This document shows positions 43,549 through 51,864 of a DNA stretch of 64,000 nucleotides, one piece after another; position 1 is the first letter of the stretch, and each line of letters begins with the position of its first letter. Source of the DNA: Methylomonas methanica MC09 (GTDB lineage Bacteria > Pseudomonadota > Gammaproteobacteria > Methylococcales > Methylomonadaceae); assembly GCF_000214665.1 (NCBI RefSeq), contig NC_015572.1:2108001-2172000 (forward strand), in the 5' to 3' direction. The notes below the pieces were generated by a model. That model searched no databases. It was not told the origin of the DNA and saw only the letters and a list, made by a program, of their open reading frames with translations. Made by a program: the position numbers and the translations under genes.

Positions 43549-44447
43549 ACGCCTTTATCGATGAACATCGCAAGGCTTATGGGGTCGAGCCAATCTGCAA
43601 AGTATTGCCGATTGCCCCATCGACGTATTATCGGCATGCGGCACGCACCGCCAATCCTGAATTGCGCTCAACTCGCGCCAAGCAGGACGAGGCACTCTGC
43701 CAGGAGATTCGCCGAGTTTGGGACGAAAGCTTCCAAAACTACGGCGCTCGTAAAGTTTGGATTCAGTTGAAGCGCGAAGGCTTGACGGTGGCCCGTTGTA
43801 CCGTGGAGCGCCTGATGAAAAATCTGGGGCTTAAAGGCGTCAGGCGTGGCAAAACCATCAAGACCACGATCAGCGACGCCGATGCAGTATGCCCCTTGGA
43901 TCGCGTGAACCGCCAATTCAATGCCGAGCGACCGAATGCTTTGTGGGTGGCGGATTTTACCTATGTCAAAACCTGGCAAGGCTTCGTCTATGTGGCTTTC
44001 GTTGTCGATGTGTTTGCCCGTTACATTGTCGGCTGGAAAGTCTCGTCCTCGGCGCATACCGATTTTGTATTGGATGCGCTGGAACAGGCGCTGCATGACC
44101 GGCAGCCCCAGCGAGACGGAAGCCTGATTCACCATAGCGATCGAGGGGTGCAGTACGTTTCGATCCGCTATACCGAACGACTGTCAGAAGCCGGCGTTGA
44201 GGCTTCGGTGGGCAGTGTGGGCGACTCTTATGACAATGCCCTGGCTGAAACCATCAATGGCTTGTATAAGGCCGAGCTGATTCATAAACAATCTTGGAAG
44301 AATCGCGAAGCCGTCGAACTCGCCACCTTGACCTGGGTTGACTGGTTTAACCATCAACGCTTGCTAGGACCGATTGGTAATATTCCGCCAGCCGAAGCCG
44401 AGGCCATGTATTATCAACAACTTTCCGAGTCCGCTAAGGCAGCATGA
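43545..44447 (+). CDS. IS3 family transposase OrfB
   Basis: 300 residues. HTH_21 region (YGARKVWIQLKREGLTVARCTVERLMKNLGL), rve core with WVADFTYVKT (D), HHSDRGVQYVS (D) and GDSYDNALAETINGLYKAE (E). Together with OrfA forms an intact IS3 (IS3/IS51-like) transposase. Confidence 0.95.
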   Translation: MNAFIDEHRKAYGVEPICKVLPIAPSTYYRHAARTANPELRSTRAKQDEALCQEIRRVWDESFQNYGARKVWIQLKREGLTVARCTVERLMKNLGLKGVRRGKTIKTTISDADAVCPLDRVNRQFNAERPNALWVADFTYVKTWQGFVYVAFVVDVFARYIVGWKVSSSAHTDFVLDALEQALHDRQPQRDGSLIHHSDRGVQYVSIRYTERLSEAGVEASVGSVGDSYDNALAETINGLYKAELIHKQSWKNREAVELATLTWVDWFNHQRLLGPIGNIPPAEAEAMYYQQLSESAKAA

Positions 44448-44486
44448 CTCACAACAATCAGCCTCCGAGATTTCCGGGGCGGTTCA

Positions 44487-44622
44487 CGGCGTGAAAAGAG
44501 TTGTTTCTTTAGCCCCTGGAAATTCTGATTCTCATTGGGATAAGAGCGGAAAAATAGCGCATGAAATGTTTCTTGAGGCGGGAATCGTTGTTGATTTCTA
44601 TACCATTATGAAATCTGATTAG
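44487..44622 (+). pseudogene. 3' part of the dCMP deaminase-like gene
   Basis: Continues as VKRVVSLAPGNSDSHWDKSG, KIAHEMFLEAGIVVDFY and a short tail to TAG 44620-44622. This is the C-terminal helix-strand unit of deoxycytidylate deaminases; the frame matches the 5' part exactly once the IS is removed. Confidence 0.85.
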
Positions 44623-45029
44623 TACAATGCCTAAGCTACGTAGATGGGTATTGTGGGCAAATTTGACAACCCTCAATCTGCTATAAGTTCTTAACCGGAC
44701 AATCAAAAAGCTAAAGGGCCGACTGCTTTTGGCCGACGCTTGCCGATCAACAAACTAAATTGCTAATGGCCGCTAATTTTACATTTCGCGGTTTTAGTTA
44801 AAATCACCCAAAGTGGTTTTGCAGGCAAAAACCAAGATTGCCCGGCAGCTGAACATCGGATAGCTACTATCGAAAACACATGAATTTAACAGTACGATAA
44901 ATATCGGTAGTATTCAAGAAGTTATCAAAAAATTGATTGGCGATTTTGAAATCGATATTTCGGCTGCAAGCCAGTGATACCAAGGGTTACATAGAGGTGC
45001 CGGGACAAACCGTTCTTTTGGTTAATTAA
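44623..45029. other. Gene-free stretch after the deaminase
   Basis: About 400 bases with no supported ORF. It looks like decayed sequence leading into a WGR fragment. Confidence 0.35.
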
Positions 45030-45116
45030 CCCCAGGAAGAAGCCATCGTCGCCGGGAATAAGTTGTGCACGGCCAAATGTAAAAAGGGTTATCACGCTAT
45101 TCGCACAGAAAAATGA
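45030..45116 (+). pseudogene. Fragment of a WGR-domain gene
   Basis: Codes QEEAIVAGNKLCTAKCKKGY, then HAIRTEK and a stop; nearly identical in DNA to bases 38581-38650 of the intact WGR gene. The first two thirds of the domain are missing. Confidence 0.75.
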
Positions 45117-45176
45117 TGCTGGCATTCCATATGCCCTATAATTTGCCCTAATATAAGGTTAAATAGGGAGGCGTTT

Positions 45177-45542
45177 ATGGCTACTACCGGTTTTCTGCAT
45201 CAAGTCATTTCCGACGAGGGGTTTATTGCCGCCAATACCTTGGCCAAGGTATTGCATATCACGCAAAACGATCTGGCCGAAGTTACCGGCTTGTCCCGTG
45301 ATTCCGTCACCAAAAGCGCCCGTTGTAAAAGCCGCTCCACGCAAGCACGCTTAAGAGATACTGTAGAGATCATCAATCGAGTAGCAGAGTGGTCAGGTGG
45401 TGTGGGACGGGCGTTTGCCTGGTTTCGCTCACAACCCTTGCCATCATTCGGCGATAAAACCGCAGAAGATCTAGTTAAGGAAGGCCGTGCTGAAGCGGTG
45501 AAAGCCTATTTAGCACGCATTGCCGATGGCGGTTACGCTTGA
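45177..45542 (+). CDS. Xre/MbcA/ParS-type antitoxin of a RES toxin
   Basis: 121 residues with a strong ribosome site (GGGAGG). An Xre-like HTH (LAKVLHITQNDLAEVTGLSRDSVTK) precedes the DUF2384 toxin-binding region (RLRDTVEIINRVAEWSGG, AFAWFRSQPLPSFGDKTAEDLVKEGRAEAVKAYLARIADGGYA). The final segment is the one inserted in the toxin active site in known complexes. TATAAT near 45138 likely serves as promoter; the complex should repress it. Stop overlaps the toxin start by 4 bases. Confidence 0.92.
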   Translation: MATTGFLHQVISDEGFIAANTLAKVLHITQNDLAEVTGLSRDSVTKSARCKSRSTQARLRDTVEIINRVAEWSGGVGRAFAWFRSQPLPSFGDKTAEDLVKEGRAEAVKAYLARIADGGYA

Positions 45543-46078
45543 CAATAGCGCTAAGCCGGTTTACCGGAACGGTGTTTCGTGCCCATCACCCGATGTGGTC
45601 TTACGATCCCTTGTCCGGTAATGGCGCCAAGAAACATGGCGGACGCTTCAACCCGCCCGGCTGTACGGCGCTTTATCTGTCGCTTGATCCGACCACCGCC
45701 TGGATGGAGGCTCAGCAAGGTTTTCCTTTTAAACCGCAACCCATGACCTTAGTCGCTTACGAGATTGATTGCGCGAAGATCGCCGACCTTAACGATGAAA
45801 AGCTATTGGTAAACTTGGGCAGCTCGCCCCAAGAATTGAGCTGCGCATGGGAAGATTTAGCTCTTCAACATCAAGTGCCGCCAACATGGCGATTGGCTGA
45901 GCAATTGCGAGCACTTGAGGTTTCCGGAATTCAGGTGCGTAGTTTTGCTTCTGGCTGTACCGCTAAAAACCAAAATCTGGTGTTATGGGATTGGTCTGAT
46001 GCAGAACCTAATGCTGTTCGAGTCATTGATGACTTTGGCAGGCTACCAAAAACCCCGGATTCATGGCATGGCCATTAA
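45539..46078 (+). CDS. RES-domain NAD+ phosphorylase-type toxin
   Basis: 179 residues from TTG 45539 (TTGA overlap). RES family signature: FRAHHPMWSYDPLSGNGAKKHGGRFNPPGCTALYLSLDPTTAWME with the Arg, Glu and Ser positions of the motif name. The family (MbcT, ParT, Res) depletes NAD+ or modifies host enzymes. The operon with DUF2384 antitoxin is intact and likely functional. Its 3' end overlaps the truncated HigB-like ORF. Confidence 0.93.
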   Translation: MTIALSRFTGTVFRAHHPMWSYDPLSGNGAKKHGGRFNPPGCTALYLSLDPTTAWMEAQQGFPFKPQPMTLVAYEIDCAKIADLNDEKLLVNLGSSPQELSCAWEDLALQHQVPPTWRLAEQLRALEVSGIQVRSFASGCTAKNQNLVLWDWSDAEPNAVRVIDDFGRLPKTPDSWHGH

Positions 46079-46388
46079 CATGAAATCCTTGTTAGAAAGC
46101 AAGAGTATGAGCCGCTTGGGCGGCGGGGTTATCAAGCAACGAGTTGCCCGTAGCAGTGGCGGCAAATCGGGCGGATTCCGCACCCTGATTTTGTTCCGCA
46201 TCAGTTCATTGGCGTTTTTCGTGCATGGTTTTGCCAAAAACGAACAGGCCAACATAGATGATGATGAATTGGTCGCTTTACGGAAATTAGCGGCTGTCAT
46301 GCTGGAGTATGACGATGCAGCACTGAACTGCGCATTGGCAAATAAGACATTGATAGAGGTAATCTGCGATGAAAAAACAATACCGTAG
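46068..46388 (+). pseudogene. N-terminally truncated HigB/RelE-like toxin
   Basis: 106 codons from ATG 46068. From LGGGVIKQRVARSSGGKSGGFRT through VHGFAKNEQANIDDDELVALRKLA to ICDEKTIP it matches the RelE-like toxin family typical of HigB2, but the first 40 or so residues are replaced by an unrelated 18-residue lead. The cut point lies at the end of the RES gene, so the toxin was probably clipped by the junction. Toxicity unlikely but not excluded. Confidence 0.75.
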
Positions 46389-46533
46389 CCGTTTGATGGC
46401 CTCCGTGCATGAAACCGCCGAAGGCTTGCATGAGGCGGGCGTCATGGATAAGCGCACCATGCGCAAATTTGACGATCTGTGCTTAACGCCTGCCAGTCAC
46501 GCCCGCAGCCGGAAGAAATTCGTTACATGTTAG
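46369..46533 (+). pseudogene. Frameshifted HigA-like antitoxin
   Basis: 54 codons: MKKQYRSRLMASVHETAEGL, HEAGVMDKRTMRKFDDLCLTP, typical of the Xre antitoxin following HigB2-like toxins. After LTPA the frame slips (ASHARSRKKFVTC, stop), while the next frame reads QPEEIRYML, the expected continuation, before ending. The HTH that should follow is gone. It overlaps the toxin 3' end by 20 bases as in intact pairs. Confidence 0.72.
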
Positions 46534-46566
46534 ACGTTTTTTACCTAATACATACACTTAAAAATC

Positions 46567-48120
46567 ATGCTGGACGACATTAAAAGGACTCTCTGGGCTG
46601 CCGCCGATAAGCTGCGAGCCAACATGGACGCCGCCGAATACAAACATCTGGTACTCGGCCTGATCTTCGTCAAATACATCTCCGATACCTTCGCCGCCCG
46701 CCGTGCCGAACTCACCCGGCGCTTTACCGATGAGAGTGACGAGTACTTCTTGCATGAATGCGACGACGAGATGCTGGCCGAGGAACTGGAAGACCGCGAC
46801 TATTATAAAGAGGTCAATGTATTCTGGGTGCCGGAAACGGCGCGTTGGGAAGCTCTGCGTGCCGCCGCTAAGCAAGCCGACATCGGTAAACGCATCGACG
46901 ACGCGCTGGCGATCATCGAAACCGAAAACCCCAAACTGAAAGGCATCCTGGATAAACGCTACGCCCGCGCTCATCTGCCGGACGGCAAGCTGGGTGAACT
47001 GGTCGATTTGGTTTCTACCATTGGCTTTGGCGACGATCCCGGCCAAGCCCGCGATGTGTTGGGACAAGTCTACGAATACTTCCTCGGCCAGTTCGCCAGC
47101 GCCGAAGGCAAGAAAGGCGGCCAGTTCTATACGCCCGCCAGCATCGTCAAAACCCTGGTTGCTGTTTTAGCCCCGCATCATGGCAAGGTGTACGACCCTT
47201 GCTGCGGTTCCGGCGGCATGTTCGTGCAATCGGAAAAGTTCATCGAAGCCCACGGCGGTAAGCTGGGCGATGTCTCGATCTACGGTCAGGAATCCAACCC
47301 CACCACTTGGCGTTTGGCGGCGATGAATCTGGCGATACGCGGCATCGACTTCAATCTGGGCCGCGAACCCAGTGACACCTTCACCCGCAACCAGCACCCG
47401 GATTTACGCGCCGATTTCATCCTCGCCAATCCGCCGTTCAACATCAGCGACTGGTGGCATGGCAGTCTGGAAGGCGACCCGCGTTGGGTCTACGGCACAC
47501 CGCCTCAGGGCAACGCCAACTATGCTTGGTTGCAGCACATGCTGTATCAGCTCAAAGCAAACGGCCGCGCCGGTATCGTGCTGGCCAACGGCTCGATGAG
47601 TTCCAGCCAGAACAGCGAAGGCGACATTCGCAAAGCGATGGTTGATGCTGATGTGGTGGAAGTGATGATCGCCTTACCCGGTCAGCTGTTCTTCAATACT
47701 CAGATTCCGGCCTGCCTGTGGTTTTTAGCTAAACAGAAAACCTACCGCCAAGGCGAAATGCTGTTCATTGATGCCCGTAAGTTGGGCAAAATGATTAGCC
47801 GGGTACAGACGGAATTTACTGATGAAGTGATCGATAGAATTGCTGGCACGGTTGCGGCATGGCGAGGCGAAGCTGAGGCCGGAGAATATCAAGATACCCC
47901 TGGCTACTGCCGCAGCGTCACCCTGGCAGAAATCGCAGAACACGGCCATGTCCTCACCCCTGGCCGTTATGTCGGTGCCGAAGCAGTAGAAGATGACGAC
48001 GATGCCTTTGCCGACAAGATGCAAACCCTCACCGAGAAGCTGGGCGAGCAGATGGCCAAAGGCGCGGAACTCGATCAATTGATCCGGCAGAAGTTGGGAG
48101 GGCTGGGGTATGAGTTCTGA
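46567..48120 (+). CDS. hsdM: Type I restriction-modification methyltransferase subunit HsdM
   Basis: 517 residues. N-terminal HsdM_N domain ([31 protein letters not shown]) and an N6-adenine methyltransferase domain with motif [14 protein letters not shown], motif IV NPPFN, and [19 protein letters not shown] between them. It forms M2S with HsdS to methylate adenines in the bipartite target. It overlaps the DUF1016 gene by 11 bases and heads the five-gene hsd locus. Confidence 0.96.
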   Translation: MLDDIKRTLWAAADKLRANMDAAEYKHLVLGLIFVKYISDTFAARRAELTRRFTDESDEYFLHECDDEMLAEELEDRDYYKEVNVFWVPETARWEALRAAAKQADIGKRIDDALAIIETENPKLKGILDKRYARAHLPDGKLGELVDLVSTIGFGDDPGQARDVLGQVYEYFLGQFASAEGKKGGQFYTPASIVKTLVAVLAPHHGKVYDPCCGSGGMFVQSEKFIEAHGGKLGDVSIYGQESNPTTWRLAAMNLAIRGIDFNLGREPSDTFTRNQHPDLRADFILANPPFNISDWWHGSLEGDPRWVYGTPPQGNANYAWLQHMLYQLKANGRAGIVLANGSMSSSQNSEGDIRKAMVDADVVEVMIALPGQLFFNTQIPACLWFLAKQKTYRQGEMLFIDARKLGKMISRVQTEFTDEVIDRIAGTVAAWRGEAEAGEYQDTPGYCRSVTLAEIAEHGHVLTPGRYVGAEAVEDDDDAFADKMQTLTEKLGEQMAKGAELDQLIRQKLGGLGYEF

Positions 48121-49174
48121 TCGTCCTGTGATGCCAGCAAGGCCAGCGGGTTATGGCGACTTTCTCGTCGATATCAAAAAGCAAATCCGCCAGTGTCAAC
48201 ATCAGGCTCTCCGGGCAGTCAACAAGGAACTGCTGGCTCTGTACTGGTGGTTGGGCGAAAACATCAGCCGCCGTCAGTCTGAAGAGGGCTGGGGCAAGTC
48301 GGTTGTCGAAAATCTGGCCGCCGACTTGCAGGCGGAGTTTCCGGGGCGTAACGGGTTTTCCGTCCAGAACTTGTGGGCGATGCGCCAGTTTTACGGCGAA
48401 TACAAGGACAAGCCAATTCTCCAATCACTGATAGGAGAAATCAGCTGGGCAAAAAATCTGCTGATCATGGCGCGCTGCAAGGACGATCTGGAACGCGAGT
48501 TTTACCTGCGCGCCACTGCCCGTTTCGGCTGGACAACCAAAGTGCTACAACACCAGCTCGACAACCAGAGTTACCGGCAATATCTCAGCGGGCAAACCAA
48601 CTTTGACGCCGCCGTACCGGAAAGCGTCAAGGCGCAAGCCATGCTGGCGGTCAAAGATCACTACACCTTCGATTTTCTCGGGCTGGCTGACGCGCATTCC
48701 GAACGCGAACTGGAAGAAGCACTGGTCCGCAACCTGCGCCGCTTCCTTGACGAAATGGGTGGTTATTTTGCCTTTGTTGGCAACCAATACCGGCTGGAGG
48801 CAGATGGTAAGGACTACTTCATTGACCTGCTGCTCTTCCACCGCCGCCTGCGCTGTCTGGTCGCTATTGAGCTGAAAATTGGCGAATTCAAACCGGAACA
48901 TAAAGGCCAGATTGAGTTCTACCTCGATCAGCTCGACCAGCACCACCGGCTGGACGGCGAAAACCCCGCTATTGGCATCGTTATTTGCCGCAGTAAAACC
49001 AGAACCGTGGTCGAGTATGCGCTACGCACCACCAACCACCCGTTGGGTATTGCGACTTACACCGTCACCCCGCAACTCCCGGCAGACTACCGTAATGACC
49101 TGCCTAGCCCGGAACAGATCGCCGAACGACTGAAGGGCTGGGGCGAGATGGATGGCGAGGGGGCTGGGGTATGA
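48110..49174 (+). CDS. DUF1016 / YhcG family PD-(D/E)xK nuclease-domain protein
   Basis: 354 residues. N-terminal DUF1016_N ([56 protein letters not shown]) and C-terminal nuclease domain with [40 protein letters not shown], i.e. catalytic D and ELK. Family members often lie inside type I systems. It overlaps hsdM by 11 and hsdS by 4 bases, so it is coordinately made. Role in restriction is not established; extra nuclease or anti-decay function is conceivable. Confidence 0.92.
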   Translation: MSSDRPVMPARPAGYGDFLVDIKKQIRQCQHQALRAVNKELLALYWWLGENISRRQSEEGWGKSVVENLAADLQAEFPGRNGFSVQNLWAMRQFYGEYKDKPILQSLIGEISWAKNLLIMARCKDDLEREFYLRATARFGWTTKVLQHQLDNQSYRQYLSGQTNFDAAVPESVKAQAMLAVKDHYTFDFLGLADAHSERELEEALVRNLRRFLDEMGGYFAFVGNQYRLEADGKDYFIDLLLFHRRLRCLVAIELKIGEFKPEHKGQIEFYLDQLDQHHRLDGENPAIGIVICRSKTRTVVEYALRTTNHPLGIATYTVTPQLPADYRNDLPSPEQIAERLKGWGEMDGEGAGV

Positions 49175-50571
49175 GTTCTGAATCCCATACATGTACGGTC
49201 GAAGAACTGGTGGCAAGCGGGATTCTGGCCCCACCCCTTGATGGCAACCACGGTGCGATTCATCCCAAGGCTTCAGATTTTGTGCCATCTGGTATCCCAT
49301 TCATTATGGCCTCAGATATGCACGATGGTCGTGTCGATACCACGAACTGCGCCTTCATTTCCCAGAAGCAGGCATCAAGCTTGCGTAAAGGCTTTTCCAA
49401 ATCTGGTGATGTATTGCTTTCCCACAAGGCGACGATAGGTCGAACTGCGCTTGTCGGGGATATGGGCTATCCGTATTTGGTGCTGACGCCACAAGTTACC
49501 TATTACCGTGTCCTCAAACCAACACTGCTGAACAACCGTTTCCTCAAGTATTACTTTGACTCGCAGCCATTTCAAGAAACTTTGGCGGCATGGGCGGGAT
49601 CTGGCTCAACAAGGGCATATCTGGGAATAACTGCGCAACGAAAGCTTCCGATCACTCTGCCACCAATTAGCACGCAGAAGGCAATAGCAGAAACAGTCGG
49701 TGCACTCGACGACCGAATCGCCCTCCTGCGCGAAACCAACGCCACGCTGGAAGCCATCGCCCAGGCGCTGTTCAAATCGTGGTTTGTCGATTTCGACCCT
49801 GTCCACGCCAAACAACTAGGCCGTATCCCGGAAGGCGCTGTACAGGGAAGTACGAGTGCCGCGCAAGGCAGGATGCCGTTAGCGGCCCTGGATGAAGCCA
49901 CCGCCGCGCTGTTTCCCGATAGTTTTGAGGAATCGGTATTGGGGTTGGTGCCGAGGGGGTGGCGGGCTGCTCCAATTGGTGATGTCGTTGAAATTGTAGG
50001 TGGCGGAACGCCTGATACTAAAGAGCCTAGTTTTTGGGAGCCTGCCGAGCATTGCTGGACAACCCCTAAAGACCTTTCTGGGATTCACTCCCCCATTCTA
50101 TTGAGCACTGATCGGAAGCTTTCCACAAAAGGGCTGGCAAAGGTCAGCTCCGGCTTGCTGCCCACTGGTACTTTGTTGATGTCATCACGTGCGCCAATTG
50201 GTTATCTTGCTATTGCCCAAGTGCCGCTAGCTATCAATCAGGGCTACATCGCCATATTGCCAGCTAGCGAATTGCCACCACTATTTATGCTTTATTGGTG
50301 TAGACAGAATATGGATAACATCAAAGGCCGTGCCAACGGCTCAACATTTATGGAAATTAGCAAAAAAGCGTTTCGCCCAATTCCTGCTGTTGTACCGAAC
50401 TCAAAGGTGATTAAAGCATTTGTCGATGTTGTGGGGGCTTTATTTGAGCGTTTGGTTGAAAACGAAAAACAAGCCCAAACCCTCGCCACCCTCCGCGACA
50501 CCCTGTTACCCCGCCTAATCTCGGGCCAGCTCCGCCTGCCGGAAGCTGAAGCCATGCTGGAGACTGTCTGA
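49171..50571 (+). CDS. hsdS: Type I restriction specificity subunit HsdS
   Basis: 466 residues with two target-recognition domains. TRD1 covers about 5-165, ending in PISTQKAIAETVGALDDRIALLRETNATLEAIAQALFKSWF (first coiled-coil spacer). TRD2 spans about 255-410, ending in VENEKQAQTLATLRDTLLPRLISG (second spacer). Each TRD reads half of the asymmetric site. Target not predictable by eye. Confidence 0.95.
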   Translation: MSSESHTCTVEELVASGILAPPLDGNHGAIHPKASDFVPSGIPFIMASDMHDGRVDTTNCAFISQKQASSLRKGFSKSGDVLLSHKATIGRTALVGDMGYPYLVLTPQVTYYRVLKPTLLNNRFLKYYFDSQPFQETLAAWAGSGSTRAYLGITAQRKLPITLPPISTQKAIAETVGALDDRIALLRETNATLEAIAQALFKSWFVDFDPVHAKQLGRIPEGAVQGSTSAAQGRMPLAALDEATAALFPDSFEESVLGLVPRGWRAAPIGDVVEIVGGGTPDTKEPSFWEPAEHCWTTPKDLSGIHSPILLSTDRKLSTKGLAKVSSGLLPTGTLLMSSRAPIGYLAIAQVPLAINQGYIAILPASELPPLFMLYWCRQNMDNIKGRANGSTFMEISKKAFRPIPAVVPNSKVIKAFVDVVGALFERLVENEKQAQTLATLRDTLLPRLISGQLRLPEAEAMLETV

Positions 50572-50618
50572 GATGTCGCCCTTGCGCCTATTCAAGTTTT
50601 CTTTGATACTCGCACTCA

Positions 50619-50661
50619 CTATTAAAGAATGCTTTAATATGACAATTCTCTATTAAACAAT
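50619..50661 (+). promoter_or_regulatory. Repeated operator-like sites upstream of fic
   Basis: CTATTAAAGAAT (50619-50630) and CTATTAAACAAT (50650-50661) are direct repeats 31 bases apart, about three helical turns. The first is part of the inverted repeat ATTAAAG-AATG-CTTTAAT (50621-50638). They lie within 55 bases of the fic start, and Fic ends in a winged helix, so it or another regulator may bind here. Confidence 0.5.
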
Positions 50662-50672
50662 ATTTTCATATC

Positions 50673-51821
50673 ATGCGCAGCAGCGGCGATTACGTTATTT
50701 CCACCACCTTGGGCGAGCCCGTGCGGGCGTTTGTCCCGCATCCGTTGCCGCCCAGCGATCCGGTTTTGGCTGTCGAAAGTTATGCCGCGCTGAACCATGC
50801 CGCCGAGCTGGCGTTGGCGCGGCTGTCAGGAGTGTCCGGACTGGTGCCGTCGGTGGATTGGCTGCTGTACAGTGCGATCCGCAAAGAGGCGTTGCTGACC
50901 TCGCAGATTGAAGGCACGCAAGCGACGCTGACCGACTTGTTCGATGAGGAAGCCGGCTTTGCCGTCAGCAATACCGACGATGTGGAGGAAGTAACCAACT
51001 ATCTACGCGCCTTCCGCCTGGTGCAGGACAACTTACGTGCCGCCGATGGCTTGCCGATCAGCATCCGCTTGCTGTGCAATGCACACCATCTGCTGCTGAA
51101 TGGGGCGAGAGGCACGGGAAAACAACCCGGCGAGTTGCGCCGTTCGCAAAACTGGATTGGCGGTACTCGGCCCGGCAATGCGGCGTTTGTACCGCCACCG
51201 GCGGAACGGGTCGCCGATTTGTTGGCCGATGTGGAACGCTTCATTCACGCCACTCAGCCGGATGATTTGCCGCCGTTGGTGAAGATTGCGCTGGTCCACG
51301 CCCAATTCGAAACCATCCACCCTTTTCTGGACGGCAACGGCCGGATTGGCCGCTTGCTGATTGCCGCCTTGATGGAGCACTGGGGCTTATTGCCCGAGCC
51401 CTTGATGTATCTCAGTGGCTACTTGAAACAACACCAAAGCGAGTATTACCGCCGTTTGTCGGCGATTCGTAACGATGGCGACTGGGAAAGCTGGGTGTCT
51501 TTCTTTTTGGAAGCGGTGGCCGTGGCGGCTACCGATGCTGAACGCGGCATTGTGGCGATTGCTAGTCTGGTAGCGGCAGATCGTCGTCGCTTGTTGAGCG
51601 CGGCAAAAGTCGGTCCGGCCAGTTATCGTTTGTTTGAGATACTGCCGATGATGCCACGCTTCAGCATTGAGCAGGTGCGCCAGAAACTGAACACCACCTT
51701 CCCAACGGCTACGGCGGCGGTCAAAGTCCTGGAGGAGTTGGGTATCGTTGTGGAATTTACCGGCCAGAAAAAAAACCGTAGTTACAGTTATCAGCCTTAC
51801 ATCGAGTTGCTGACGCGTTGA
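50673..51821 (+). CDS. Fic family AMP-transferase-like protein with C-terminal winged helix
   Basis: 382 residues. The Fic motif is complete, HPFLDGNGRIGRLLI (His catalytic), and the N-terminal inhibitory helix has TSQIEGTQ, matching [S/T]xxxE[G/N], so this is a self-inhibited class II enzyme. A winged-helix domain follows (RFSIEQVRQKLNTTFPTATAAVKVLEELGIV). Such proteins often sit in type I loci between hsdS and hsdR. It has its own upstream gap of 101 bases with operator-like repeats. Target protein unknown. Confidence 0.93.
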   Translation: MRSSGDYVISTTLGEPVRAFVPHPLPPSDPVLAVESYAALNHAAELALARLSGVSGLVPSVDWLLYSAIRKEALLTSQIEGTQATLTDLFDEEAGFAVSNTDDVEEVTNYLRAFRLVQDNLRAADGLPISIRLLCNAHHLLLNGARGTGKQPGELRRSQNWIGGTRPGNAAFVPPPAERVADLLADVERFIHATQPDDLPPLVKIALVHAQFETIHPFLDGNGRIGRLLIAALMEHWGLLPEPLMYLSGYLKQHQSEYYRRLSAIRNDGDWESWVSFFLEAVAVAATDAERGIVAIASLVAADRRRLLSAAKVGPASYRLFEILPMMPRFSIEQVRQKLNTTFPTATAAVKVLEELGIVVEFTGQKKNRSYSYQPYIELLTR

Positions 51822-51864
51822 TGAAAACCAGCATCACACACCACTAGCCTAGCGGAGACAGGCC

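Larger units (their letters stand above)
43166..44486 (+). mobile_element. IS3 family insertion sequence in the dCMP deaminase gene
   Basis: 1321 bases. Ends TGAATTGCCCCGGATTTCTC and, reversed, TGAACCGCCCCGGAAATCTC, both continuing GGAGGCT. Target duplication CGG (43163-43165 and 44487-44489). Different from the IS3 at 33322. Both ORFs intact. Confidence 0.92.

Noticed and set aside
46369..46533. Functional HigA antitoxin
   Set aside because: The frame slips after LTPA and the HTH domain is absent.
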